The translations under genes and the position numbers were made by a program. 64,000 nt of DNA, from NCBI GenBank assembly GCA_040772005.1, contig JAXGYZ010000014.1:62001-126000 (forward strand). Reading direction: 5' to 3'. Source of the stretch: MWBF01 sp040772005 (lineage in GTDB: Bacteria; Chloroflexota; Anaerolineae; CG2-30-64-16). Numbering within the stretch: the stretch's first letter is position 1; each line of letters opens with the position of its first letter. Below the pieces are notes generated by a model that saw only the letters and a list, made by a program, of their open reading frames with translations, was not told where the DNA came from and searched no databases. Below are positions 9,013-17,770 of the stretch, in pieces.

Positions 9013-10689
9013 TTAGGCCGCGATGCGCACCTGTCTCAGGCCCGGCGCGCCCATGCCATTGATGATGAGTCCTTGCACAGGGAGTTTGACTAGCCGGTGT
9101 CGCAGCGCATAGTACAGCGGGATGATGGCCGGATCATCGAGCAGCAAGATGCGCTCGCACTGTTGATACAGCTCAATTCGGCGCGCGGGATGCATCTCTT
9201 TTGCGGCCTGCCACACCAGATCATCGAAGGCCTTGTTGCTGTAGACCAGCTCCGGCGTGGTATTCCAGATTTCCGCCTGGGGCGGCGGGGTGGTGTAGAG
9301 GATCGCCATGAAGTTGTGTGGGTCCGGGTAGTCGGCGCCCCAGAGTTGGCGATAGAAGTGAGGTCGCAGAGGACGTTGGGCGCGCCAGGCAGCACGAGCC
9401 CCGGCCTCGGTGGGCGCAAGCTCGGTGCGGACGCCGAGATTCTCCCGGAGCATCGCCTGGAGCGCCTCGAACAGCGTCTGGTAGGTCTCGTTCTGTTCGT
9501 ACTGCCAGTAGATTAGCGGCATATTCCGGCCGCCGGGATAGCCGGCGGAAGCCAGCAGCTCCCGCGCCTGCGTCGGGTTGAACGCCAGTTCACGGCCAAC
9601 CTGGCCGTCGTGGCCGAGCATGTTGGGAGGAAGGAACTGATAGGCGGGTTGGCCGATTCCCTGCAGCACCTTGTTGCATAACGTCTCGCGGTCAATAGCC
9701 AGGGCAAACGCGTGACGCACGCGCACGTCGTCGAATGGCTTGAGTTGAACGCTGAGGCGCAGGTGCATGGTGGTCAGCTCAGGATTGGAGCACACTTCAG
9801 GGCTTAGGCGCGCATCTGCTTTGACCCGGGCCAGCTCGGCCGGCGGGACTTCCACCATGTCCAGCTCCCCTGCCTCATACGCAGCCAGCGCGGTGCTCTC
9901 CTGGCGCATCATGTTGACTTCCAGCCGGTCCACATCGGGTGCGCCGCCGTGATAGCGCGGGTTCGGCTCGAATACCATCCGCTGCTCGGTGACCCACTCC
10001 GTGAGGCGGAAGGGGCCGTTGCTCACCAGTTGCTGCACCTGGATCCAGTCCTGATCGCCTGTCTTCTCAATGACGTGACGGGGCAGCGCCGTGAAGCTGG
10101 GCAGCGTTGCCAGGTTGATGAAGTAGGCCGAGGGATATTCCAGCGCCACTTCCAGCGTGAAGTCGTCCACGGCGCGGATGCCGACCGTGGCCGCGTCCTT
10201 TGTCTCGCCGGTGTAAAATGCGCGCGCGCCCTTGAGGTCCACCAACTGCCAGTACTGGCCGCCGCAGTAGAGATCAGGCGCCAGGTTGCGCTTCACGGCC
10301 CATTCGAAATCGTGCGCGGTGACCGGGACGCCGTCGGTCCAGGTGACATCGGGCCGCAGGTTGAACTGCCAGACCGCGCCATCGGCATTGGGCTGCCACG
10401 ACGCGGCGATGTCAGGCACGGGCCGCAGCTTCTCATCCAGTGCGACAAGGGCGCTGAACATCAGGCTATTGATGAAGTAGCTGTGGTAGGCGCCAGAGCA
10501 GCCTGGATCGGCCGCGGCGCCCACGTCTCCGCGGTTCAGTGGCATGTTGATGCGGAGGACGCGCGGTCGGGACGTTGGGGCGGGCGCCAACCGGGGTAGC
10601 GGCGCGCAGCCGGCCAGCAGCGCGGTCAGCGCGCCAGCGGCTGAGGCGTGCAGGAACGCGCGTCGGGTGAGGGGGGTGGCTGGATGCAT
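9013..10689 (-). CDS. SBP family 5 (oligopeptide-type) solute-binding lipoprotein
   Basis: 558 residues. The N-terminus has a twin-arginine pair (TRRAFLHAS) and a lipobox (LLAGC, Cys about 28), so export through Tat with lipid anchoring is likely. Family-5 landmarks are present: LDEKLRPVPDIAASW, NLRPDVTWTDGVPVTAHDF, the VDRLEVNMM/ESTALAAYEAGELD strand pair, VRHAFALAIDRE, and a C-terminal RRIELYQQCERILLLDDPAIIPLYY. An AAGGAA site lies 8 bases upstream. The start lies 64 bases inside the end of the preceding TPR gene, in another frame, suggesting coupled translation. Ligands of this family include di/oligopeptides, nickel and oligosaccharides; the sequence does not say which. Confidence 0.92.
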   Translation of the reverse strand: MHPATPLTRRAFLHASAAGALTALLAGCAPLPRLAPAPTSRPRVLRINMPLNRGDVGAAADPGCSGAYHSYFINSLMFSALVALDEKLRPVPDIAASWQPNADGAVWQFNLRPDVTWTDGVPVTAHDFEWAVKRNLAPDLYCGGQYWQLVDLKGARAFYTGETKDAATVGIRAVDDFTLEVALEYPSAYFINLATLPSFTALPRHVIEKTGDQDWIQVQQLVSNGPFRLTEWVTEQRMVFEPNPRYHGGAPDVDRLEVNMMRQESTALAAYEAGELDMVEVPPAELARVKADARLSPEVCSNPELTTMHLRLSVQLKPFDDVRVRHAFALAIDRETLCNKVLQGIGQPAYQFLPPNMLGHDGQVGRELAFNPTQARELLASAGYPGGRNMPLIYWQYEQNETYQTLFEALQAMLRENLGVRTELAPTEAGARAAWRAQRPLRPHFYRQLWGADYPDPHNFMAILYTTPPPQAEIWNTTPELVYSNKAFDDLVWQAAKEMHPARRIELYQQCERILLLDDPAIIPLYYALRHRLVKLPVQGLIINGMGAPGLRQVRIAA

Positions 10690-11675
10690 GGGGTGTGTTC
10701 CTTCTCTACATCCCCGCTATCCTGGGTGCTGGCGCGGGGAGAACGCAGTTCGGCCAGGCGCTGGAGCGCAACCTGTTCCGCAGGCACGTTGCCGTGGTGT
10801 CTCAATACGCGCACGGCGTCCTCGAGCAGGCTGATCGCCTCCTCCCGTCGGCCTACGGCTGCCAGTGCCAGCGCCTGGGCTGATTGGATGGTGGCGCGGC
10901 CGACCTTATCGCCATACCCGGTGACCAACGCCAACGCGGTCTCATAGTGCGCCAGCGCCGCCTGCCAGTGTTGGCGATGGCGCGCGACATGGCCCAGGAA
11001 GAGCCGTGCCTTGGCGAGGAAGGGGGTCAGGTCGGCGGATGCGGTGATTTCGACAGCACGCAGCAAGCGGCGTTCGGCCTCGGCCAGGTCGCCCAGGTCT
11101 ATCAACGCGCGCGCTGCATCAATCAGCCCATCCGCCTCAAATCGCGGCTGGTTGTGTGCTGCTCCCAGGGTCGTGACCTCTTCGGCGTACACCAACGCCC
11201 GGTCGGCCGCGCCCGCGCTGAGGTACGCTTCGGCCAGACCGAGGGCAGCGCCAGCCTGGCGGAGCGGCTGCCCGCTGGAAGTCGCCTCGTGATAGAGCTG
11301 CGTGGCGAGTGTGGTGCTCTCCTCGATCCGCCCAGTCCTGTAACAAATCGAGCTGATGGCGCCGCGGAGCATCACCTGATATTCCTGGTTCGCCGCCACG
11401 TCCGCTTTGGCCAATAGCTGGCGCAGCAAAGCCTCCCACTCGCACCACTGGCCCTGGTACATCAGGGTGTCTTGCATCGCCGCGACCAGCTCGACCGCGA
11501 TATCCACCGAATCCACGCAGGTTACGTGCCATGCCAGGGCGCGCAAGGCATGACCGTGGGCTTGGGCCAGCGCCTGGGGCGCCGCAGCGTGCTCCCGCCT
11601 ATAATAGGCTGCCCAGTAAGCCGTGGCGCGCTCAACGCCAGCTAGGAACTCGGCACGCACCTCGGGGGTGGTCAT
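10626..11675 (-). CDS. TPR-repeat protein paired with NB-ARC ATPase
   Basis: 349 residues, mostly helical. It has several tetratricopeptide-like repeats, for example YLSAGAADRALVYAEEVTTL, ALIDLGDLAEAERRLLRAVE, HRQHWQAALAHYETALALV and ALAAVGRREEAISLLEDAVR. No membrane segment or enzyme motif is visible. Its ATG overlaps the stop of the upstream NB-ARC gene (ATGA), so the two look like one NB-ARC-TPR STAND protein split in two. Its last 64 bases overlap the binding-protein gene. The likely role is the sensor or ligand-binding half of a signalling STAND ATPase that monitors something related to the transporter encoded downstream. Confidence 0.8.
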   Translation of the reverse strand: MTTPEVRAEFLAGVERATAYWAAYYRREHAAAPQALAQAHGHALRALAWHVTCVDSVDIAVELVAAMQDTLMYQGQWCEWEALLRQLLAKADVAANQEYQVMLRGAISSICYRTGRIEESTTLATQLYHEATSSGQPLRQAGAALGLAEAYLSAGAADRALVYAEEVTTLGAAHNQPRFEADGLIDAARALIDLGDLAEAERRLLRAVEITASADLTPFLAKARLFLGHVARHRQHWQAALAHYETALALVTGYGDKVGRATIQSAQALALAAVGRREEAISLLEDAVRVLRHHGNVPAEQVALQRLAELRSPRASTQDSGDVEKEHTPCIQPPPSPDARSCTPQPLAR

Positions 11676-13144
11676 GGCGCCTCGCCGTGGTCAGGTCCGG
11701 CTGCCAACGGTGCCAGGCCGATGAGGTCGGATAGGAGGAAGTACTCGGTGAGGCGGTGAATGCTGTAGATGAGGCGACCCTGGGACCATCCCGCATGGAG
11801 CAGCGACGCGGCCACCAGCTCCTCCAGCGCGTTGCGGAAATAGCCGTTGAGCGCCACTCCGCTCACGTGTGCGAGGTCTTCCCACGTCGCGTTGCGCGGG
11901 TCCAGCAGTGGCATATGCAGCAGCAGGTGGCGCGCCGGGTCGGACAGGCGCTCCCAGGCATAGCGGAAAAGAAAGTGGAAGAAGTCATGGGTATCGGGCC
12001 GGGCCGCGGCCAGATCGTCCAGCACCTGCGCCAGCGGCAGCGCGTGGGCCTGGCCAGCCACAAGCTTAATGGCGAGGGGGTTGCCGCCGGTGACCGCCAC
12101 GATGCGCAGCAGGTCGGCTTCGGTCGCATCGCACAGGGCGGGAACGTTGCGCTCCTGGCCGTGATGGCGGACGAAGGCCAGCGCGTCGGCCGGCGGCAGC
12201 TCATACAGCGGCAGGGAGGTGACCTGATCGTGCGTACCGACGCGTTGGCGGGTGGTCAGCAGGACCTTTGCAGGCCGTGTCAAGGCGGTTAGCATCGCGG
12301 TCACGGCCCAGATATCGGCTGCGGTCTCCAGGTTGTCCACCACGATCAGCGTTGGACGGTCTGCCAGAACGCCGCGCAGCCATTGCACCTGCTCGTGCTC
12401 CGGTAGGCCCAGATTCGCGTCCAGGCCCAGGCCCCGGGCCAGCTCATCCAGCAGCGCGGCGTGGGTCAGCGCAGGCTGCTCCAGGTCGCGCAGATACCCC
12501 CCGACGAAGGCATGCTGCTGCGCCGTGATCCAGGCTACCGCCTCGAAGCGGCCCTGGCAGACCAGGTCCTCGGCTGCCCGGCGAGCCAGCGCCGTCTTGC
12601 CGACCCCGCCCATCCCCTCCAGAGCGACCAGCCAATGGCGGTTCGGGTCCGTCAGAAAGCCGTGCAGCCGGGCCAGCGCAGCATCTACCCCGAAAAGCTG
12701 GGTGAACGTGGGTGGCGGCAGGCTGTTCAACACGAGACGCTGCGTCTGGCCAGCCGCTGTGCGCTGGCAAGCTTCATGCTCGGCCTGCAGGATGATGCGG
12801 GCCAGGCTGTGAACGGCTTGACGCTGTCTGGTGAAGATGGAGCTCTCGGAGTAGTCCAGCGCGTGGCCGATCGCGGCCGCCGTCTGGCCGTGGATGAAGC
12901 GGTGGGTCAGCACATCAGCGCCCAGGCTGTCGGATTGCGCCAGTCGTTCCAGCCCCCGATCCAACACGCTGCGGACCGCGGTGGCCGCGCCCTGTGCGGG
13001 CTGGCAGTGCATCTGCGCGCGCACGAGGTGCAGCTCGCCGAACGCAGGGATGGTTGCAAGTTCGCTGTCGGTGCGATAGCTGCGGAGCGCAGCCAGAAGG
13101 GCGGCGGCAAAGGCCTCGGTGACGGCGGTATCTTCAGGAGGCAC
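11672..13144 (-). CDS. NB-ARC (STAND) ATPase with N-terminal HTH-like region
   Basis: 490 residues from a GTG start (GGGAGA 8 bases upstream). An N-terminal helical part contains an HTH-like stretch, HGQTAAAIGHALDYSESSIF (about 85-104), resembling sigma-region-4/LuxR-type helices. The NB-ARC domain follows: Walker A GMGGVGKTA (177-185), Walker B LIVVDNLE (about 266-273), the sensor-like KVLLTTRQR, and the GGNPLAIKL motif that corresponds to GLPL of plant and AfsR-type STAND proteins. A winged-helix region (FLFRYAWERLSDPARHLLLH) closes the protein. Unlike AfsR-type regulators it lacks the TPR tail, which is encoded by the next gene. It heads a five-gene operon with a dipeptide-type transporter and has a perfect consensus promoter. 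Confidence 0.85.
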   Translation of the reverse strand: MPPEDTAVTEAFAAALLAALRSYRTDSELATIPAFGELHLVRAQMHCQPAQGAATAVRSVLDRGLERLAQSDSLGADVLTHRFIHGQTAAAIGHALDYSESSIFTRQRQAVHSLARIILQAEHEACQRTAAGQTQRLVLNSLPPPTFTQLFGVDAALARLHGFLTDPNRHWLVALEGMGGVGKTALARRAAEDLVCQGRFEAVAWITAQQHAFVGGYLRDLEQPALTHAALLDELARGLGLDANLGLPEHEQVQWLRGVLADRPTLIVVDNLETAADIWAVTAMLTALTRPAKVLLTTRQRVGTHDQVTSLPLYELPPADALAFVRHHGQERNVPALCDATEADLLRIVAVTGGNPLAIKLVAGQAHALPLAQVLDDLAAARPDTHDFFHFLFRYAWERLSDPARHLLLHMPLLDPRNATWEDLAHVSGVALNGYFRNALEELVAASLLHAGWSQGRLIYSIHRLTEYFLLSDLIGLAPLAAGPDHGEAP

Positions 13145-13267
13145 AGTCTGTCTCCCTGTCCCGGCTGCGCGTCCGATAGAAAGATTGCAGGTTTTTTGTA
13201 GATCGAGAGGACAGCAGCCGGGTTACAATCGGGCGTATGAGTCGGTCTGTTGCGGTTTACGGGTGGC

Positions 13268-13296
13268 ATTATAGCGGGTTGGGGCGGGGGTGTCAA
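13268..13296 (-). promoter_or_regulatory. perfect consensus sigma70 promoter of the NB-ARC operon
   Basis: On the minus strand TTGACA (13291-13296) and TATAAT (13268-13273) are separated by exactly 17 bases, a full match to consensus at both boxes. The spacer is almost entirely C and G. The leader to the GTG at 13144 would be about 117 nt. Confidence 0.8.
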
Positions 13297-13422
13297 AGAA
13301 GGTTTGGCGCGCAGGGAGATGCGCGTGCAAAGCGGCCTGTCTCGGGCGCTCTTGACCGGCAGCGCTTTTTCGCAAGATCTTATCTCCGGATCCGTCTATC
13401 TCTTTCAGCAGGAGGATTCATC

Positions 13423-14643
13423 ATGAGGGCTCAGCTTGTGTTTCTGCTCGTTGGAGTGATGTTGCTAACGTTTTCCGCAATCAGTGCCCCTTCTTCATCT
13501 GCCGTGGCGCTGACTGTGCGGCAGATGGATACCGGCCGAGGCTTGGATGTAGTAGAAAAGGAGGTAGAAGCATATGCAAGCGGGCTAATCTGGGAGATAT
13601 TGTCAGTTGATGATACTGCGGATGTCGGGATTGGTAGTTCCCTGGCTCTGAGTCGCGATGGATTCGCCCACGTGAGCTATTATGATAAGACAAACAAACG
13701 CCTCAAGTACGCCTGGCAAGACGCATCAGGCTGGCACAGGGAGTTTGTTACATCGGATCCCATTGAGATAGGTCAAACTACCTCGTTGGTTTTGGATTCC
13801 GATGGAAGGCCACATATGAGCTACCACGATAAGACCAATGAGGCTGTCAAGTATGCCCACAAGGGCTCTTCAGGGTGGCATATTGAGACGGTGTCTACAG
13901 GAACAGGGGCGGATGGCGGGTATGTTGCGTTGGCCCTGGATGTCAGCGCGCGACCTCACATAAGCTACTACAGATCTACCAGTTACACCGCGGGTGAGCT
14001 GAAGTATGCCGCAAAAGGCGTTTCGGGCTGGCAGATTGAGACCGTTGATGATTCGGGGAAGTGCGGCATGTACAGCTCTTTGGTATTGGATGCAAGTGGG
14101 TATCCCCAGATTAGTTACCGTGATGCCTCTGCGGGGAAGGCCGACCTTAAGTTCGCCCGTAAGGATGCGTCAGGCTGGCATCTGGAAACGCCATATACTT
14201 TGGGCAATGTCGGGTACAACACCTCACTGGCGCTCGATACCGCCGGCAATCCACACATCAGCCATTATATGCAGGCGCCCGAATCAATTCTAGAGTACAC
14301 CTACCGGGATGCCTCTGGCTGGCACACGAAGGATGTGGCCTGGGGTGGCTCGCTTGGCGGGAGCAGTCCTTCCCTGGCAGTGAGTAGCTCGGGTCGGCCA
14401 TACATTGCTTTTTATTGGTGGCCGTATGGGCAAGGCCCTCGGGCGATTTATTATGCGCAGAAGAACGCTGCTGGATGGCAATTGGATCCGATCGTTGATC
14501 CGGGTGGGCGCGTGGATGTGTCACTCGCGCTCTTCGATGGTAAGCATCCCGTCGTCAGCTATTACAACCAGAGCCGTCAAACACTTGAGATTGCCAGGGG
14601 GACTGCGCTCAGCGCGCTTTACTTGCCGTTGGTCGTGAAATGA
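13423..14643 (+). CDS. secreted six-repeat beta-propeller protein with LYLPLVVK C-terminus
   Basis: 406 residues. I chose ATG 13423 because it has GGAGG seven bases upstream and starts a signal peptide (MRAQLVFLLVGVMLLTFSAI); the frame is open further upstream but non-protein-like. The mature part holds six repeats of about 50 residues built around SLALD..G.PHISYYD..., then LKYA..DASGWH.E.V, which looks like a six-bladed propeller. No catalytic motif is visible. The protein ends in ALYLPLVVK, a terminal motif also seen in the protein at 21041-21850. The gene is 28 bases upstream of the GH16 gene and probably co-transcribed with it. Confidence 0.8.
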   Translation: MRAQLVFLLVGVMLLTFSAISAPSSSAVALTVRQMDTGRGLDVVEKEVEAYASGLIWEILSVDDTADVGIGSSLALSRDGFAHVSYYDKTNKRLKYAWQDASGWHREFVTSDPIEIGQTTSLVLDSDGRPHMSYHDKTNEAVKYAHKGSSGWHIETVSTGTGADGGYVALALDVSARPHISYYRSTSYTAGELKYAAKGVSGWQIETVDDSGKCGMYSSLVLDASGYPQISYRDASAGKADLKFARKDASGWHLETPYTLGNVGYNTSLALDTAGNPHISHYMQAPESILEYTYRDASGWHTKDVAWGGSLGGSSPSLAVSSSGRPYIAFYWWPYGQGPRAIYYAQKNAAGWQLDPIVDPGGRVDVSLALFDGKHPVVSYYNQSRQTLEIARGTALSALYLPLVVK

Positions 14644-14671
14644 GCCTGGCAGAAAATTACGGAGAGAGGTA

Positions 14672-17600
14672 ATGCCTTACTTGGAAATGGAAAGACGCAA
14701 GAGCATTGTGAGACATCAGGAGGCTAGCGTCAGGTTCGGTGTCATCCTGATCGTTGCTCTTGTATGCACACTGATTTTGCCGTCGTCCCAGGCAGTCGGG
14801 ATTGCGCCCGCGGCGGCAGGCTCCAAACGAGCTGTCTTCTTGGCCGGACAGAATTCCTTAAGCGAAATTCTGCCGCCGGACCGGGCGCAACATCTGGGCG
14901 CTGATACTAGTGACCGGCCTGCGGTACCCGACGGGAGCCCCATTCAAAATGGAACCGCTCCGCGCACTGGCCTGGCTAGCGAGCTAGCTACGCCCGGTGA
15001 TGAGCATTGGCTGGTGGGGTTTTATCAACCAGGTTTGGATGGAACCGTCAGCGCCCTTGCGTTTGGGCCGGATGGTTCGCTCTATGTCGGAGGGACGTTT
15101 TACAAGGTCGGTAACGCCCCGGCCTGGCATGTCGCCCGCTGGGACGGTGTTCAGTGGCATACGGTGGGTGGGGGGATGAGCGGTCCAGTTTACGCCTTGA
15201 CATTTGGACCGGATGGTTCGCTCTACGCAGGGGGGAACTTTAGCAGCGCCGGAGATATCGAAGCGAACTCCGTTGCCCGTTGGGATGGCGTTCAGTGGCA
15301 TCCACTCAGCAGCGGAATGATCAGCAGCGGGATGAGCGGAGTGGTTTACGCGCTGGCGTTTGGGCCGGATGGCTCGCTCTATGCTGGCGGCGGGTTCAGT
15401 ACAGCCGGTGAAGTTGTGGCTAATCACATCGCCCGCTGGGATGGTTCCCAGTGGTATCCCCTGGATAGCGGGATAGAAAGACCAGACTACCCAGTGGTCA
15501 GGGCCCTGGCATTTGACCCGGCCGGTTCGCTCTATGTCGGCGGCGAATTCTCCAGAGCCGGCGGGGTTGAGGCCGTCTGTATCGCCCGCTGGGACGGTGC
15601 GCAGTGGCATGCGCTGGGCAGCGGGATGGACTATCAGGTCAAAGCCCTGGCATTTGGCTCCGACGGCTTGCTTTACGCCGGGGGCGATTTCACTACAGCA
15701 GGAGATGTGGCAGCGGACTATATCGCCCGCTGGGACGGCGTGCAGTGGCGTCCGATGGGCGATGGGATGAACCACTGGGTCAACGTTTTAGCGCCTGGCC
15801 CCGATGGCTCGCTCTATGCCGGGGGGTACTTCACCGCTGCGGGTGGGGTGGCGGCCAACCGCATCGTGCGTTGGGATGGTTCCCAGTGGCATCCCCTGGG
15901 CAGTGGGATGAGTCAGTCTAGCGGGTGGGTTGCGGCCCTGGCATTCAGCCCTGACGGTTCTCTTACTGCCGGGGGTTGGTTCCCTACAGCCGGCGGGGTT
16001 GAGGCTAACTGCATCGCCCGTTGGGATGGCACGCAGTGGTATGCTCTGGGCGATGGCATGAACAACTGGGTGAAAGCCCTGGTGTCTGGCTCCGATGGTT
16101 CGCTCTTTGCTGGTGGTCGGTTTACTACAGCCGGTGGGGTTGCAGCCAATCACATCGCCCGTTGGGATGGTTCGCAGTGGCATCCCTTGGACGATGGGAT
16201 GAACGGCTACGTTGAAGCCCTGGTATTTGGTCCCGATGGCTCGCTCTATGCTGGCGGCCAGTTCAGCACAGCCGGTGGAGTTGCAGTTAATCACATCGCC
16301 CGCTGGAATGGTTCCCAGTGGCATCCTCTGGGCAGCGGAATAGACGGACAAGACTACCCAACGGTCAGGGCCCTGGCGTTTGGGCCGGACGGCTCGCTCT
16401 ACGCTGGAGGGGACTTCACTACAGCAGGCGCGATCGCAACCAACTACATCGCCCGCTGGGATGGTGTCGAATGGCATCCTCTGGGCAGTGGGACGGACCG
16501 CGAGGTCTCTGCTTTGGAAGTTGGTCCGGATGGGTCTCTTTACGCCGGGGGCGCCTTCATTACTGCTGGCGACAAGGTATCCTTTAATATAGCCCAGTGG
16601 ACCGGTGGAATGATCGGCCCACCAGTGACGATCAGTGCCCAGGGAGATGCCGTTGAATTGACCTGGGCGCACACCAGCGCATACACCAGCTACGAAATCT
16701 GGCGCCACACCAGCCCTTACTTCGAGTTGGTTGCGCCGCCTGCCACCCTGGTCGCCAGCGGCCTGCCGCCGGATGGCTGCACCATGTCCGATGACGCCAT
16801 CACCTGTACGCTGGCCGGCGGCGTCGGTGATCCTGACATCAACTACTTCTACGTGGTCCGTGGCGTCCGGTCGGATGGCTCCGGGGTAAACTCGAACCAG
16901 ACTGGCGAACTCGACTTCGGGCTGGTGTCTGGATGGCAGCCAAGTCCAGGGTTTCACGATAACATGTGTACCTATGAACAGGATCGTTGGAACAAGGCCG
17001 ATGGCTGGGGAAACGGAGATATCTTCAATTGTGGCTGGCGCGCCGATCACATCACGCACAACAGCACCGACTGTGAGGTGGAAATCAGGCTTGATGATCA
17101 GCAGTGTCCTGGAGGATGCTCTGGGTATCCCTACGCCAGCGGCGAATACAGGACGGATGGCTTCTACGGCTATGGTTGCTATGAGGCGCGCTTACAGGCT
17201 GCGCCTAACAGCGGCGTAGTGACCTCATTCTTCACCTACGGCAAGAGCCCGTATGACGTGCCGCCCGGATACACGGCAGTCCACAATGAGATAGATATTG
17301 AGATCCTGGGCAAGGACACCACCAAGGTGCAAACCAACTTCTATGCTAACGGCGATGTGGGCCATGAGGCATTGCATGACTTGGGCTTTGACGCCGCGGA
17401 GGGCTTCCACATCTACGGCTTCAAGTGGACTTCACAAGGGATCTGGTGGTATGCAGATGGGAGTGAACTGCGCCATGTGGCCAACTCGCCGGGTGATCCC
17501 ACGCCCAACGAGAACGACACGCCCCATCGGATCATGATGAACATGTGGCCCGTCACTGACGAAGGAGCGGCCTGGGCCGGTCCGTTTTCGTATCCCGGCC

Positions 17601-17698
17601 AACCCATCCACGGCTATTATGATTGGGTGAGATTCACGCCTGGCGAGGACTGTGCGGTCGGAGAGACTGTCTTACTTGCGGGCGAGAAGTCCCGTTGA
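14672..17698 (+). CDS. secreted GH16 glycoside hydrolase with N-terminal Rax2-like repeat region
   Basis: 1008 residues. A signal/anchor helix (VILIVALVCTLILPSSQAVG) is followed by eleven repeats of about 48 residues (about 115-650). Each carries LAFGPDGSLYAGG.F, then TAGG, then IARWDGSQWHPLG, like Rax2/propeller repeats. An FN3-like module follows (SYEIWRHTSPYF ... FYVVRGVRS). The C-terminal catalytic domain is GH16, with the active-site motif NEIDIEILG: Glu873 nucleophile, Asp875, Glu877 acid/base. Typical substrates are beta-1,3/1,4-glucans, agars or carrageenans; which one is not clear. GAGAGG precedes the ATG. The repeats are also highly similar at the DNA level. Confidence 0.9.
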   Translation: MPYLEMERRKSIVRHQEASVRFGVILIVALVCTLILPSSQAVGIAPAAAGSKRAVFLAGQNSLSEILPPDRAQHLGADTSDRPAVPDGSPIQNGTAPRTGLASELATPGDEHWLVGFYQPGLDGTVSALAFGPDGSLYVGGTFYKVGNAPAWHVARWDGVQWHTVGGGMSGPVYALTFGPDGSLYAGGNFSSAGDIEANSVARWDGVQWHPLSSGMISSGMSGVVYALAFGPDGSLYAGGGFSTAGEVVANHIARWDGSQWYPLDSGIERPDYPVVRALAFDPAGSLYVGGEFSRAGGVEAVCIARWDGAQWHALGSGMDYQVKALAFGSDGLLYAGGDFTTAGDVAADYIARWDGVQWRPMGDGMNHWVNVLAPGPDGSLYAGGYFTAAGGVAANRIVRWDGSQWHPLGSGMSQSSGWVAALAFSPDGSLTAGGWFPTAGGVEANCIARWDGTQWYALGDGMNNWVKALVSGSDGSLFAGGRFTTAGGVAANHIARWDGSQWHPLDDGMNGYVEALVFGPDGSLYAGGQFSTAGGVAVNHIARWNGSQWHPLGSGIDGQDYPTVRALAFGPDGSLYAGGDFTTAGAIATNYIARWDGVEWHPLGSGTDREVSALEVGPDGSLYAGGAFITAGDKVSFNIAQWTGGMIGPPVTISAQGDAVELTWAHTSAYTSYEIWRHTSPYFELVAPPATLVASGLPPDGCTMSDDAITCTLAGGVGDPDINYFYVVRGVRSDGSGVNSNQTGELDFGLVSGWQPSPGFHDNMCTYEQDRWNKADGWGNGDIFNCGWRADHITHNSTDCEVEIRLDDQQCPGGCSGYPYASGEYRTDGFYGYGCYEARLQAAPNSGVVTSFFTYGKSPYDVPPGYTAVHNEIDIEILGKDTTKVQTNFYANGDVGHEALHDLGFDAAEGFHIYGFKWTSQGIWWYADGSELRHVANSPGDPTPNENDTPHRIMMNMWPVTDEGAAWAGPFSYPGQPIHGYYDWVRFTPGEDCAVGETVLLAGEKSR

Positions 17699-17770
17699 AT
17701 GCCGAAATCATGGAGCGCTGCGCATTAGCGCTGCTGCATTGAGATGGCGACCTGTCGCCAGGAGATTTCG

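Noticed and set aside
15020..16610. CRISPR-like array suggested by regular repeats
   Set aside because: The period is about 145 bases, the units are coding and in frame, and they have no palindromic repeat/spacer pattern.
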